A stretch of DNA of 10,923 bases from Bacillota bacterium (lineage in GTDB: Bacteria > Bacillota > Bacilli > Bacillales_B > DSM-18226). The stretch spans positions 1 to 10,923 of the forward strand of contig JAKACS010000052.1 in assembly GCA_021821235.1 (NCBI GenBank). Reading direction: 5' to 3'. Shown in pieces: positions 1 to 5,749 of the stretch. Each line of letters starts with the position of its first letter. Position 1 is the stretch's first letter. The notes beneath the pieces are model-generated. The model was given only the letters and a program-made list of their open reading frames with translations, made no database searches and was not told the DNA's origin. A program made the position numbers and the translations under genes.

Positions 1-573
1 GATAAAATTACTCACGCCTATGCATTTGGTGATATTCCAATGGCAATGGATACGGTTGAGAAGTTTCTCGATATTCCAATTGATTATTATATGAAAATCA
101 ATATGGAGGGCTTTAAAGATATTGTTAATGCTGTTGGTGGCGTTACGGTGCAAAACAACCTTGCTTTTTCGAATGGCGGTTATCAATTCCCTATAGGGGA
201 GATCACCTTAAACGGAGATAAGGCTTTAAGCTATACACGGATGCGGTATGACGATCCGCGCGGTGATTTTGGCCGTGAGGAACGGCAGCGGATGATCATT
301 CAAGCCATTCTTAAAAAAGGTGCAAGTGTCTCCTCCCTTACGAACTATAACAGCATTCTTCAAGCAATTGGCAAGAACGTAAAAACGAATGTAACGTTTG
401 ATGAAATGGTCGATATTCAGAAAAACTACAAAGATGCAGCAAGCAATGTTCAACAAATGCAAATCAAAGGAACTGGGACAAGAATCAATAATATCTATTA
501 CCTTTTGATTGCCCCGGAAGAACAAAAACGGGTGCAGGATGAATTAAAGGCGCAATTGGAATTGAATAAATGA
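1..573 (+). CDS. LytR-CpsA-Psr (LCP) family cell-wall glycopolymer ligase, C-terminal part
   Basis: LCP proteins are membrane-anchored enzymes that act outside the cell and transfer teichoic acid or other glycopolymers from lipid carriers to peptidoglycan. The frame is open from the first base, so 190 residues are visible and the N-terminus (membrane anchor and first half of the LCP fold) is missing. Recognisable LCP blocks are KITHAYAFGD at the start, NMEGFKDIVNAVGGVTV, and MRYDDPRGDFGREERQR, which carries the conserved Arg/Asp residues that bind the pyrophosphate of the lipid substrate. The tail after the domain is short and charged and ends in a plain TGA. A strong terminator follows at once, so this is the last gene of its transcript. 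Bacilli carry several paralogues (TagT, TagU, TagV) and the fragment does not decide which one this is. Confidence 0.93.
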   Translation, partial: DKITHAYAFGDIPMAMDTVEKFLDIPIDYYMKINMEGFKDIVNAVGGVTVQNNLAFSNGGYQFPIGEITLNGDKALSYTRMRYDDPRGDFGREERQRMIIQAILKKGASVSSLTNYNSILQAIGKNVKTNVTFDEMVDIQKNYKDAASNVQQMQIKGTGTRINNIYYLLIAPEEQKRVQDELKAQLELNK

Positions 574-579
574 TTAGGG

Positions 580-622
580 AGCTGATTGGCTAAGAAATTG
601 CCAATCAGCTTTTTGCTTTTTT
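580..622 (+). terminator. Rho-independent terminator of the LCP gene
   Basis: A perfect 11-bp stem (AGCTGATTGGC at 580-590 with GCCAATCAGCT at 600-610) encloses a 9-nt loop and is followed by a T-rich tract (611-622). It sits 7 bp after the LCP stop codon. The T tract serves only the plus strand. The convergent comM gene ends at 625 and could use the same hairpin, but without a T run. Confidence 0.9.
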
Positions 623-624
623 AT

Positions 625-2154
625 TCATACTTCCATTAACATTGATTTCCCTGTTTTAAACTGGTTAGGGCTATGGAGACTGATTGCTTCCCACAGGTTT
701 TGATCGGTGATGTTGTTATTTTGCTGCAAATCTGCAATTGTTCGAGCCAAACGGAAAATTTTCATTTGTCCTCGGATGCTTAAGCCTTGTTTTTGTGCAA
801 GCTTTTGCAAAAGAATCTGTTGGCAGTTGGACGGGGGACATTTTTTTAATAATATATCATAGGAAACACGGCTATTCGTCATCTCTTTTCCATATCGGCA
901 ATATTGTCTTTCCCTTGCTTGCGTTACCCTTTCGCGAATGGTTTTAGAAGACTCCTGCGGAACCTTTGACTGGTTCTCGATGTTTTCGGTATCCAATTGC
1001 AAAAAAATATCAAAACGATCTCTTAATGGCCCTGACAGTTTGTTTTGATAGGCAAATACTTGTTTTTTTGAACAAGTGCAGTAATGACTTTTTGAACCAT
1101 GGTATCCGCATGGACATGGGTTCATTGCACCTAGTAAAATAAACGATGAAGGATAGGTTACAGTTGCGTGAACTCTGCTGATGGTAACTTTTTCTGCTTC
1201 CAATGGCTGGCGCAGCATTTCGAGAGCTTTTTTCGGAAATTCAGCTATTTCATCTAAAAACAGTACTCCATGGTGTGCCAGAGAGATTTCGCCTGGTTTT
1301 GGATTTTGCCCTCCTCCAATAATTGAAATGGATGATGAGGAGTGATGCGGGCTCCGAAATGGCGGCGAAACTAAAGATTCCAACGGCAACCCACTAAGTT
1401 GATAAATACTTAATAACTCGAGTCGACTATCTTTTGTAAGCTGGGGGAGAATGGAAGGAAAACTTTCTGCAAGCATACTTTTCCCACAGCCTGGTGGACC
1501 TGACATTAGAACATGATGCTCCCCTGCTGCTGCAATTTCTAAAGCGTGCTTTGCATCTGATTGTCCAATCATTTTTTGAAAATCAAGCGAATGGTTTAGT
1601 GAAGATTCTCGATGGGGTTTTTTCAAAAGGGGTTGAGGGATTTTGCGGCCGTATAGAAGCTTAATTACATCCTGAAGGTTACGGACAAAAATGAGCTCGG
1701 GTTCTTCTATTTCAATCAATGAAAAGCACTCATCATACGGCAAATAAAGCCTTTTAAAACCAAGCCTTTTTGCAGCGATCACTGCAGGCAGCATCCTTTC
1801 AACAACATGTACACTTCCATCCAGGGAAAGCGCTCCAATAAAAGCAGCCGAATTGGGAATTTGCGGATTTATCTCGCCCAATTCCAGCAAAATTGCAATT
1901 GCAATGGGCAAATCAAACATGGGGCTATTTTTCCTTTGCTCTGCTGGAGAAAGATTGACAATCAATTTTTGATGGCTGTGAAAAAATCCAAGGGCATGAA
2001 AAGCAGCTGAAATCCTCTCTTTGGATTCCTTGACTGAAGCATCAGGCAAACCAACAATCACCATTGAATTGATTCCATTCACTGCCTCAACTTCTACTGA
2101 AACTCGAAATCCTTCCATACCTTTTAAACCAATGCCTGTTACAGAGGATGACAT
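625..2154 (-). CDS. comM: ComM/YifB family Mg-chelatase-like AAA+ ATPase
   Basis: The 509-residue length is typical of the family. The N-terminal ChlI-like domain opens with the usual block (IGLKGMEGFRVSVEVE, then VGLPDASVKESKERI near residues 34-48). The AAA+ core has Walker A GPPGCGKS (219-226), Walker B VLFLDE (297-302) and a GPLRDRFD block (375-382). Four cysteines (C347, C349, C359, C361) form the NPCPCG...C-x-C cluster usual in this family. A C-terminal Mg-chelatase-like domain follows. In Haemophilus and Vibrio, ComM is a hexameric branch-migration helicase that extends heteroduplex during natural transformation; a similar role here is by homology only. The start is supported by GGTGAT upstream and by the conserved N-terminus. 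A consensus sigma-A promoter lies about 45 bp upstream. It appears to be transcribed alone. Confidence 0.95.
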   Translation of the reverse strand: MSSSVTGIGLKGMEGFRVSVEVEAVNGINSMVIVGLPDASVKESKERISAAFHALGFFHSHQKLIVNLSPAEQRKNSPMFDLPIAIAILLELGEINPQIPNSAAFIGALSLDGSVHVVERMLPAVIAAKRLGFKRLYLPYDECFSLIEIEEPELIFVRNLQDVIKLLYGRKIPQPLLKKPHRESSLNHSLDFQKMIGQSDAKHALEIAAAGEHHVLMSGPPGCGKSMLAESFPSILPQLTKDSRLELLSIYQLSGLPLESLVSPPFRSPHHSSSSISIIGGGQNPKPGEISLAHHGVLFLDEIAEFPKKALEMLRQPLEAEKVTISRVHATVTYPSSFILLGAMNPCPCGYHGSKSHYCTCSKKQVFAYQNKLSGPLRDRFDIFLQLDTENIENQSKVPQESSKTIRERVTQARERQYCRYGKEMTNSRVSYDILLKKCPPSNCQQILLQKLAQKQGLSIRGQMKIFRLARTIADLQQNNNITDQNLWEAISLHSPNQFKTGKSMLMEV

Positions 2155-2196
2155 GACATCACCAACTTTCGTTAATTAGAACTTATGTTCCTATTT

Positions 2197-2225
2197 ATTA
2201 TAGTCTGTTCCGATCCTTCTGTCAA
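2197..2225 (-). promoter_or_regulatory. Consensus sigma-A promoter of comM
   Basis: Read on the minus strand, TTGACA (2225-2220) and TATAAT (2202-2197) are both perfect consensus hexamers with a 17-bp spacer. Transcription would begin near 2190, giving a leader of about 36 nt before the comM start codon. It is back to back with the plus-strand sigma-D-like promoter at 2244-2269, so the two units are divergent. Confidence 0.85.
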
Positions 2226-2243
2226 AGAAAGATCGAAGCTGCT

Positions 2244-2269
2244 GAAATTTTCTTCTTTCTTGCCGATAT
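2244..2269 (+). promoter_or_regulatory. Sigma-D (motility sigma) type promoter upstream of riboswitch 1
   Basis: GCCGATAT (2262-2269) matches all eight bases of the Bacillus sigma-D -10 element. GAAA (2244-2247), 14 bp upstream, is one base from the TAAA -35 element; the known spacing is about 14-16 bp. Transcription would begin near 2275, just before the aptamer. No good sigma-A alternative was seen here. The match is direct; control by sigma-D is inferred. Confidence 0.6.
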
Positions 2270-2295
2270 ATATGATTGTAGCTAGTTTATTCAAA

Positions 2296-2369
2296 GGCAA
2301 AATCACCAAAAGGTGATGACGCAAAGCTATAGGGGCCTCTGCTTTGATCAGCAAAGCCAGCCAGCTGCC
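2296..2369 (+). promoter_or_regulatory. GEMM / cyclic di-GMP-I riboswitch (riboswitch 1)
   Basis: The aptamer shows the class-I cyclic di-GMP (GEMM) layout. The closing helix is GGCA (2296-2299) with TGCC (2366-2369). A 6-bp helix ATCACC/GGTGAT (2302-2317) carries an AAAA loop where GAAA is usual. The hallmark junction GACGCAAAGC is at 2318-2327, then GGGGCC (2332-2337), a second hairpin GCTTTG/CAAAGC (2341-2357), and the 3' block AGCCAGCTGCC (2359-2369). The base aligned with Vc2 position 20, which contacts one guanine of the ligand, is G (2296), as expected for cyclic di-GMP. No terminator lies between aptamer and gene. The 45-residue membrane peptide starts 26 nt further on, so control is probably on translation. 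Confidence 0.88.
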
Positions 2370-2398
2370 ATCAAGCGATAAAGGAGAAATGGTTGATG
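2369..2398 (+). promoter_or_regulatory. Possible translation-control hairpin around the ribosome binding site
   Basis: CATCAA (2369-2374) is complementary to TTGATG (2393-2398), which includes the ATG start codon. The 18-nt loop carries the AAGGAG ribosome binding site. The 5' arm shares C2369 with the closing helix of the aptamer, so the two structures could compete. A 6-bp stem with a long loop is modest evidence. Confidence 0.4.
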
Positions 2399-2533
2399 TC
2401 AATGAACTACGGACTTACACCTGAAGAGATGCTAAAAAGAAAGAAGCGAAATAAAGTACTGCTTTATGTTTCTTTACTTTTGGGAACGATTTTTTTCAGC
2501 GCTATTGTCACGATTCTAGCCAATCAATTGTAG
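2396..2533 (+). CDS. 45-residue single-pass membrane peptide under riboswitch 1
   Basis: I do not recognise the family. The reading frame (ATG TCA ATG AAC TAC GGA...) gives 45 residues. A short N-terminal segment (NYGLTPEEM) is followed by a basic run, KRKKRNK (14-20). One hydrophobic helix then spans about residues 21-42, with a three-residue tail. The positive-inside rule predicts a cytoplasmic N-terminus. AAGGAG lies 9-10 nt before the ATG at 2396. A second in-frame ATG at 2402 is possible but less well spaced, and an out-of-frame ATG at 2389 is too close to the ribosome binding site. It is the only gene between riboswitch 1 and a terminator, so it is the regulated product. The sigma-D-like promoter suggests a link to motility or attachment; that is inference. 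Confidence 0.75.
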   Translation: MSMNYGLTPEEMLKRKKRNKVLLYVSLLLGTIFFSAIVTILANQL

Positions 2534-2539
2534 TTGCGG

Positions 2540-2575
2540 ACAGACCCACTATTTGCAGGGTCTGTTCTTTTTTGG
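2540..2575 (+). terminator. Rho-independent terminator of the small membrane peptide
   Basis: ACAGACCC (2540-2547) pairs with GGGTCTGT (2558-2565) around a 10-nt loop, followed by TCTTTTTTGG. It begins 7 bp after the stop codon and closes the one-gene riboswitch transcript. Confidence 0.85.
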
Positions 2576-2629
2576 TTTACTTTCCGCTTCATTCGGGTAA
2601 ACTACCACAAACACGTTGAACGGATTTGA

Positions 2630-2773
2630 GGGCTGGAATCAGATAATTTGGAAAAGTTTACAAAGGACAATCTGCATCCGAATGCAGCCGGGTACTACAA
2701 AATTTCAAAAGTCGTCATCAACAAGTTAAATGACAATCCGCCGAATGGCGGGTCGATTAGAAGCCGCAGTTGA
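2630..2773 (+). pseudogene. C-terminal remnant of an SGNH/GDSL-type hydrolase
   Basis: A frame free of stops from 2630 reads ...LEKFTKDNLHPNAAGYYKI... and ends at TGA 2771-2773. The DNLHPNAAGY block matches the DxxHPN segment that carries the catalytic Asp and His near the C-terminus of SGNH/GDSL lipases and esterases. Everything upstream is missing: an in-frame TGA stands at 2627, and the terminator of the preceding peptide lies only about 60 bp away. There is no start codon with a ribosome binding site. It is most likely the leftover of a deleted gene. The rest of the 2576-2887 gap shows no other gene. Confidence 0.55.
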
Positions 2774-2887
2774 ATTGAAAAGGGCAAAAATCCAATTGGC
2801 TTGCTTGATCGAGTTTGACGTTGTGCAAACGAATAGAAAGAGTTAGCGTAGTTCGTAAGCAAACCAAGTAGACCAGCAAAATGGCGT

Positions 2888-3589
2888 TCATTTTTCTAAA
2901 ATGGGCTTGGGCATTGCGAGCAGATAGCCTTGGCAGTAGTTCACACCGAGCGTTTGGGCGGTGTGAAGGTCTTTTGTTGTTTCGATTCCTTCGAGAATGA
3001 TGGTTGTTTCGGTTTCGTGAAAATAGTGAAGGAGCAGTTGGATCATTTTTTGTTTTTTGCAGCTTGCGGCAAGATCGATTGAAAAATAGCGGTCGAGCTT
3101 GATAAAATCGGGTTCAAGTTCGATCATTAGGCTGAGGGAGGACCATCCCATTCCGATGTCGTCCATGGCGATCTGGAAGCCGCAGCTTTTTAGGTAGTGA
3201 ATTCTTTCTCGAAGCAGGGTTAGATCGTCTGTTTTTTCTGTTTCGATGATTTCAAAAACGATCTTTTGGGAGGAATGGGGAAATTCCTCGAGCAAGTTTC
3301 GAATAAACGATTGAAATTTTTTGTGGAGGATGGTAGATGGGTATATGTTGACGAAGGCATACCCGTTAAGCGTGAGATGTGTAAAACGGGCTCGCAATGC
3401 TGTATGGATTGATTTTGTGTCCAATTCAAATAGTTGGTTTTTCTCTTTTGCCATTTGGAAGATTTGCTCAGGATTTCCGTTTTTCGTTCGAAAAAGAAAT
3501 TCAGCTCCCCATTCAGCCATGTCTTCTACCCGGTAAAGGGGTTGGTAAGCGTGGGAAAATGCTGTTTTTTCAATTAATTCGCGAATCAT
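2888..3589 (-). CDS. EAL-domain cyclic di-GMP phosphodiesterase (single domain)
   Basis: EAL enzymes cleave cyclic di-GMP to linear pGpG. The 233 residues are a lone EAL domain without sensor, GGDEF or membrane segment. The signature is altered to E-F-L (30-32), but the metal and catalytic positions appear intact: E30, N81 (FVNIYP), E113 (FEIIE), D143-D144 (MDDIGMG), K164 (FIKLD), E200 (LEGIET) and Q220 (CQGY). Activity is therefore plausible, though a substrate-binding role without catalysis cannot be excluded. The ATG at 3587-3589 has a GGGGAAG ribosome binding site about 10 nt upstream. It follows the VOC gene by 76 bp with no visible terminator, so it may be the last gene of the transcript headed by riboswitch 2. 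Confidence 0.9.
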   Translation of the reverse strand: MIRELIEKTAFSHAYQPLYRVEDMAEWGAEFLFRTKNGNPEQIFQMAKEKNQLFELDTKSIHTALRARFTHLTLNGYAFVNIYPSTILHKKFQSFIRNLLEEFPHSSQKIVFEIIETEKTDDLTLLRERIHYLKSCGFQIAMDDIGMGWSSLSLMIELEPDFIKLDRYFSIDLAASCKKQKMIQLLLHYFHETETTIILEGIETTKDLHTAQTLGVNYCQGYLLAMPKPILEK

Positions 3590-3665
3590 AGTGGAAATCT
3601 TCCCCTCATGTTTTGTACTATCTAGGTTTTAAGCAGCCAGGTGAGCTTCGATAATTTGGATGAAA

Positions 3666-4052
3666 TTATGTTTGATACAGTTCAATTGGCAAGCCGTCGG
3701 GATCGGCAAAAAACGTGAATTTTTTGTCGGTGAATGGGTCAATTCGAATCGGCTCTACTTTGATCCCTTGCTGGGCGATGGCATTTGCTGCTGATTCAAT
3801 ATCATCCACTTCAAAGGCAAGATGGCGGAGTCCGGCCGCTTCCGGGTAACTTGGCCGCTCCGGCGGGTTCGGAAACGAAAATAATTCAATTTGGTACTCT
3901 CCGTTTACTTCTAAATCAAGCTTGTACGAACCCCGCTCATTGCGGTAGACCTCGCGAACAGGCTTCAGTCCCAAAATTTTCGTGTAAAAATCTTTTGATT
4001 TTTCATAGTCCGACACTATAATGGCGAGATGGTGAATCCGATTTAATTTCAT
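3666..4052 (-). CDS. gloA2: YaeR/YwkD-like VOC family (glyoxalase-I-like) metalloenzyme
   Basis: The 128-residue protein is a vicinal-oxygen-chelate fold of two beta-alpha-beta-beta-beta repeats and is very similar along its length to E. coli YaeR: HHLAIIVSDY at the start, IELFSFPNPPERPS in the middle, GLRHLAFEVDDI, then FTFFADPDGLPIELYQ at the end. The four expected metal ligands are visible: H8, E56, H77 and E124. The substrate of this subfamily is not established, and methylglyoxal detoxification is only an analogy. GAGGGG lies 5 nt before the ATG. It sits 37 bp after the 60-residue gene and 76 bp before the EAL gene, all on one strand, which suggests co-transcription. Confidence 0.9.
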   Translation of the reverse strand: MKLNRIHHLAIIVSDYEKSKDFYTKILGLKPVREVYRNERGSYKLDLEVNGEYQIELFSFPNPPERPSYPEAAGLRHLAFEVDDIESAANAIAQQGIKVEPIRIDPFTDKKFTFFADPDGLPIELYQT

Positions 4053-4089
4053 TGAAACCCCTCATTCGATTATGCAGTATCTTTGACGT

Positions 4090-4272
4090 TCAGTCGGCAA
4101 TCACCTGCAGTTTTGAAAATAGCTCAAGTACTTTGCTATGGTGGTATAAGGCTTTGATTTTCCATTTTATTTTCAGGTCTGCTCTGCTGCAATCGTTCAT
4201 CAGCCATTCATTGTAGTGTTGCAGTCCTAAATGCCAGTAGTACTCGACAGTAAAAACCTGTTTTTTTAACAC
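4090..4272 (-). CDS. 60-residue protein of unknown function, first gene behind riboswitch 2
   Basis: I do not recognise this family. AGGAGG (4284-4279) touches an in-frame ATG (4278-4276), which is too close to be a start. The GTG two codons later (4272-4270) is spaced 6 nt from it and is preferred, giving 60 residues; the ATG version would have 62. The protein is soluble, rich in aromatic and histidine residues (VEYYWHLGLQHYNEWL near residues 9-24, ALYHHSK near 41-47) and looks largely helical. It has one cysteine (C28) and no signal peptide or membrane segment. Its position directly downstream of the second GEMM aptamer and its strong ribosome binding site argue that it is real. Confidence 0.65.
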   Translation of the reverse strand: MLKKQVFTVEYYWHLGLQHYNEWLMNDCSRADLKIKWKIKALYHHSKVLELFSKLQVIAD

Positions 4273-4319
4273 AAACATCCTCCTTTTGCTATTGAAGCAT
4301 TTGGTTCGGAGTGCGGATT

Positions 4320-4397
4320 TGGCAACTGGCTGGCATAATCGAAACCGATGGTAGCCCCTTTTAGCTTTGCGTCACGACTTTTCAATCGTTTTGCTTT
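4320..4397 (-). promoter_or_regulatory. GEMM-I riboswitch 2, with A at the ligand-reading position
   Basis: Read on the minus strand, GCAAAACG (4394-4387) opens the aptamer. ACGATT-GAAA-AGTCGT (4389-4374) is a 6-bp helix with the classic GAAA tetraloop. The hallmark GACGCAAAGC is at 4373-4364, then an AAAGGGGCT segment, a hairpin ATCG/CGAT, and the 3' block AGCCAGTTGCC (4331-4321). The base aligned with Vc2 G20 is A (4395), the change seen in GEMM variants that bind 3',3'-cGAMP. Cyclic di-GMP binding is still possible. No terminator is visible between the aptamer and the AGGAGG at 4284, so translation control is more likely than attenuation. Confidence 0.82.
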
Positions 4398-4427
4398 TTT
4401 CTTTCGAAGTTTTGTGTTATTAAATTT

Positions 4428-4456
4428 AGTATAGTAGACGATAATTAACGTGTAAA
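4428..4456 (-). promoter_or_regulatory. Sigma-A promoter of the riboswitch 2 operon
   Basis: On the minus strand, TTTACA (4456-4451) and TATACT (4433-4428) are separated by exactly 17 bp; each hexamer is one base off consensus. Transcription would begin near 4421, about 25 nt before the aptamer. The remainder of the 4457-4577 gap is AT-rich leader of the divergent VanZ gene. Confidence 0.78.
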
Positions 4457-4577
4457 GGGTATTTTTACCTGTTATAAACTGTATAATCATCGCAATTTTC
4501 CAATGACCTTTTTCGACAGTCTTTTTAGGCTTTTTTTACTAGAATAGAGGGTAAATTGCGATCGTTAGGAGCGTAAA

Positions 4578-5054
4578 ATGGAACAACATCCACTTCCCAT
4601 TACAAGAAGGGCATTCAAAAGGAAGAGCTTTTCACCCGTTAAACTGATATTCGTTGTTTTATGGGGACTTTTTTTACTGCTAAATACGTGGACGAAAAGT
4701 CTTGAACAATTCATCGATTTTCAATCGATCAGCTTTCAATGGAATCCCCACCCGAACTTTGCCGGCTTTTTTTACTTTGGCGATTTCACGTTGATTCATG
4801 AAGATTTTGTTGCCGTCAAATTGGGGCATTTTGTCGGCTTTGCTATCTTCGATCTGCTTGTTTATTGGCTTTTGAAGAATCATCCGAAGGCGGTTGTGGT
4901 CTCGTTTGTCTTTGCCTTTTTAACCGAGTTTTTCCAGCTTTATTTGGGGAGAGATGGCCGGTTATATGACCTTGGAATTGATACATTCGGAATTATTTCC
5001 GTTTATCTCATCGTGTCGCTGAAAAAGGCTTTCCAGCAAAACTCATTTCAGTAA
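4578..5054 (+). CDS. VanZ-like family membrane protein
   Basis: The 158 residues form a short cytoplasmic N-terminus and about four membrane segments (roughly 22-37, 79-98, 104-118, 132-148). The VanZ-like motifs are present: K81-L-G-H84 at the start of the second helix, E117-F-F-Q120 at the end of the third, and R125...D131...D135 before the last. VanZ gives low-level teicoplanin resistance in enterococci, but most family members in Bacillaceae have no assigned role. TAGGAG lies 7 nt before the ATG. The region upstream contains a perfect TATAAT (4482-4487) without a good -35 partner, and a Spo0A-box-like TTCGACA (4512-4518). I could not settle the promoter. The gene stands alone and converges with comK. 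Confidence 0.88.
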   Translation: MEQHPLPITRRAFKRKSFSPVKLIFVVLWGLFLLLNTWTKSLEQFIDFQSISFQWNPHPNFAGFFYFGDFTLIHEDFVAVKLGHFVGFAIFDLLVYWLLKNHPKAVVVSFVFAFLTEFFQLYLGRDGRLYDLGIDTFGIISVYLIVSLKKAFQQNSFQ

Positions 5055-5060
5055 CGAAGG

Positions 5061-5090
5061 CAGCGGCCAATTCGAAACGAATGGCCGCTG
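5061..5090 (+). terminator. Long hairpin between convergent vanZ-like gene and comK
   Basis: CAGCGGCCAATTCG (5061-5074) pairs with CGAATGGCCGCTG (5078-5090) around a 3-nt loop with one bulged base. It lies between the ends of two convergent genes and could stop transcription in both directions. T runs on either side are weak. Confidence 0.6.
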
Positions 5091-5098
5091 TCGGTTTG

Positions 5099-5668
5099 TC
5101 AGTCTTCAGGTTTTTGCGGCGGGTCGATTTCTTTGCGCTGGTAGCAATCCTCGCAAATATAAAAGCCTTGCTGTTCCGGTTTTTGGTAGAAGAACTTGGG
5201 GTTTTTGCTGTTCCTGCGAATCATCTCCCGCAAATCTTCTGCTTTTTGCCGTTTATTGTTAAACGAACTTTGTTTCATTTCCACTTTGAAGGTATGCCCA
5301 TAGCTTAAGCTGACTTCAGTTTTCCGCACGCCACTCGCTTTTGTTTTGCGGACGTGTGAGAGTGCGAACCATACACAATTATCCTTTTTATATGACCTTG
5401 TCGGGAACAGCCAAATGTCTAACGTTTCATTGACTTTAATTGGGTACATCTTCATCTCACCCAGCAAAAACCGTGAACTCTCAAGAGCGCCGCGAAAATC
5501 ATCTCCTTGAAGCAACAGCGTATGGTTGATGAGTCCAACAGGGGCCTTATCAACAAGAAAAGTTTGGTCGTCTTCAAACACTCTTGTGCACAGCTTGCCG
5601 AATGGATCATACTCTCCCTTAAGCAAAATCGTCTTTTCGTTGATTATGTAGCACGGTTGAATATTCAT
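5099..5668 (-). CDS. comK: ComK-family competence transcription factor
   Basis: ComK is the master activator of the late competence (DNA uptake) genes in Bacillus and binds paired AT-rich boxes (AAAA-N5-TTTT). The 189 residues match ComK in length and layout: an N-terminal YEVN-like strand region (YIINEKTILLKGEYD), then the diagnostic LFPT motif (DIWLFPTRSYKKDNCVW, 84-100) followed by SHV, as in B. subtilis. The open frame extends upstream to 5740, but GGGGGAG 5 nt before the ATG at 5666-5668 sets the start. The C-terminus differs from B. subtilis ComK: it carries CEDC (C172, C175) and a charged, proline-containing tail rather than the usual hydrophobic end. No K-box was found in its own upstream region, so autoactivation is not evident. 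Confidence 0.88.
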   Translation of the reverse strand: MNIQPCYIINEKTILLKGEYDPFGKLCTRVFEDDQTFLVDKAPVGLINHTLLLQGDDFRGALESSRFLLGEMKMYPIKVNETLDIWLFPTRSYKKDNCVWFALSHVRKTKASGVRKTEVSLSYGHTFKVEMKQSSFNNKRQKAEDLREMIRRNSKNPKFFYQKPEQQGFYICEDCYQRKEIDPPQKPED

Positions 5669-5708
5669 CACAACTCCCCCTTTTTTAGGTTGAAATTTTT
5701 GAAAAAAA

Positions 5709-5738
5709 GGGTATACTACAATAAAGTTGGGTATACCC
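5709..5738 (+). repeat. Twin GGGTATAC boxes upstream of comK
   Basis: GGGTATAC occurs at 5709-5716 and again at 5729-5736, exactly 20 bp apart (about two helical turns). The second is part of the perfect palindrome GGGTATACCC (5729-5738). They lie 41-70 bp upstream of the comK start codon, where the promoter must be, so a dimeric regulator site is plausible. Confidence 0.5.
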
Positions 5739-5749
5739 ACTTTGCCTTG

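Noticed and set aside
2172..2402. A 76-codon minus-strand open frame opposite riboswitch 1
   Set aside because: It is antisense to the aptamer and covers the comM promoter, with no ribosome binding site or familiar protein features.
4266..4490. A 74-codon minus-strand open frame overlapping riboswitch 2
   Set aside because: It covers the promoter and aptamer and overlaps the next gene's start. It has no ribosome binding site, and its composition is explained by the RNA structure.
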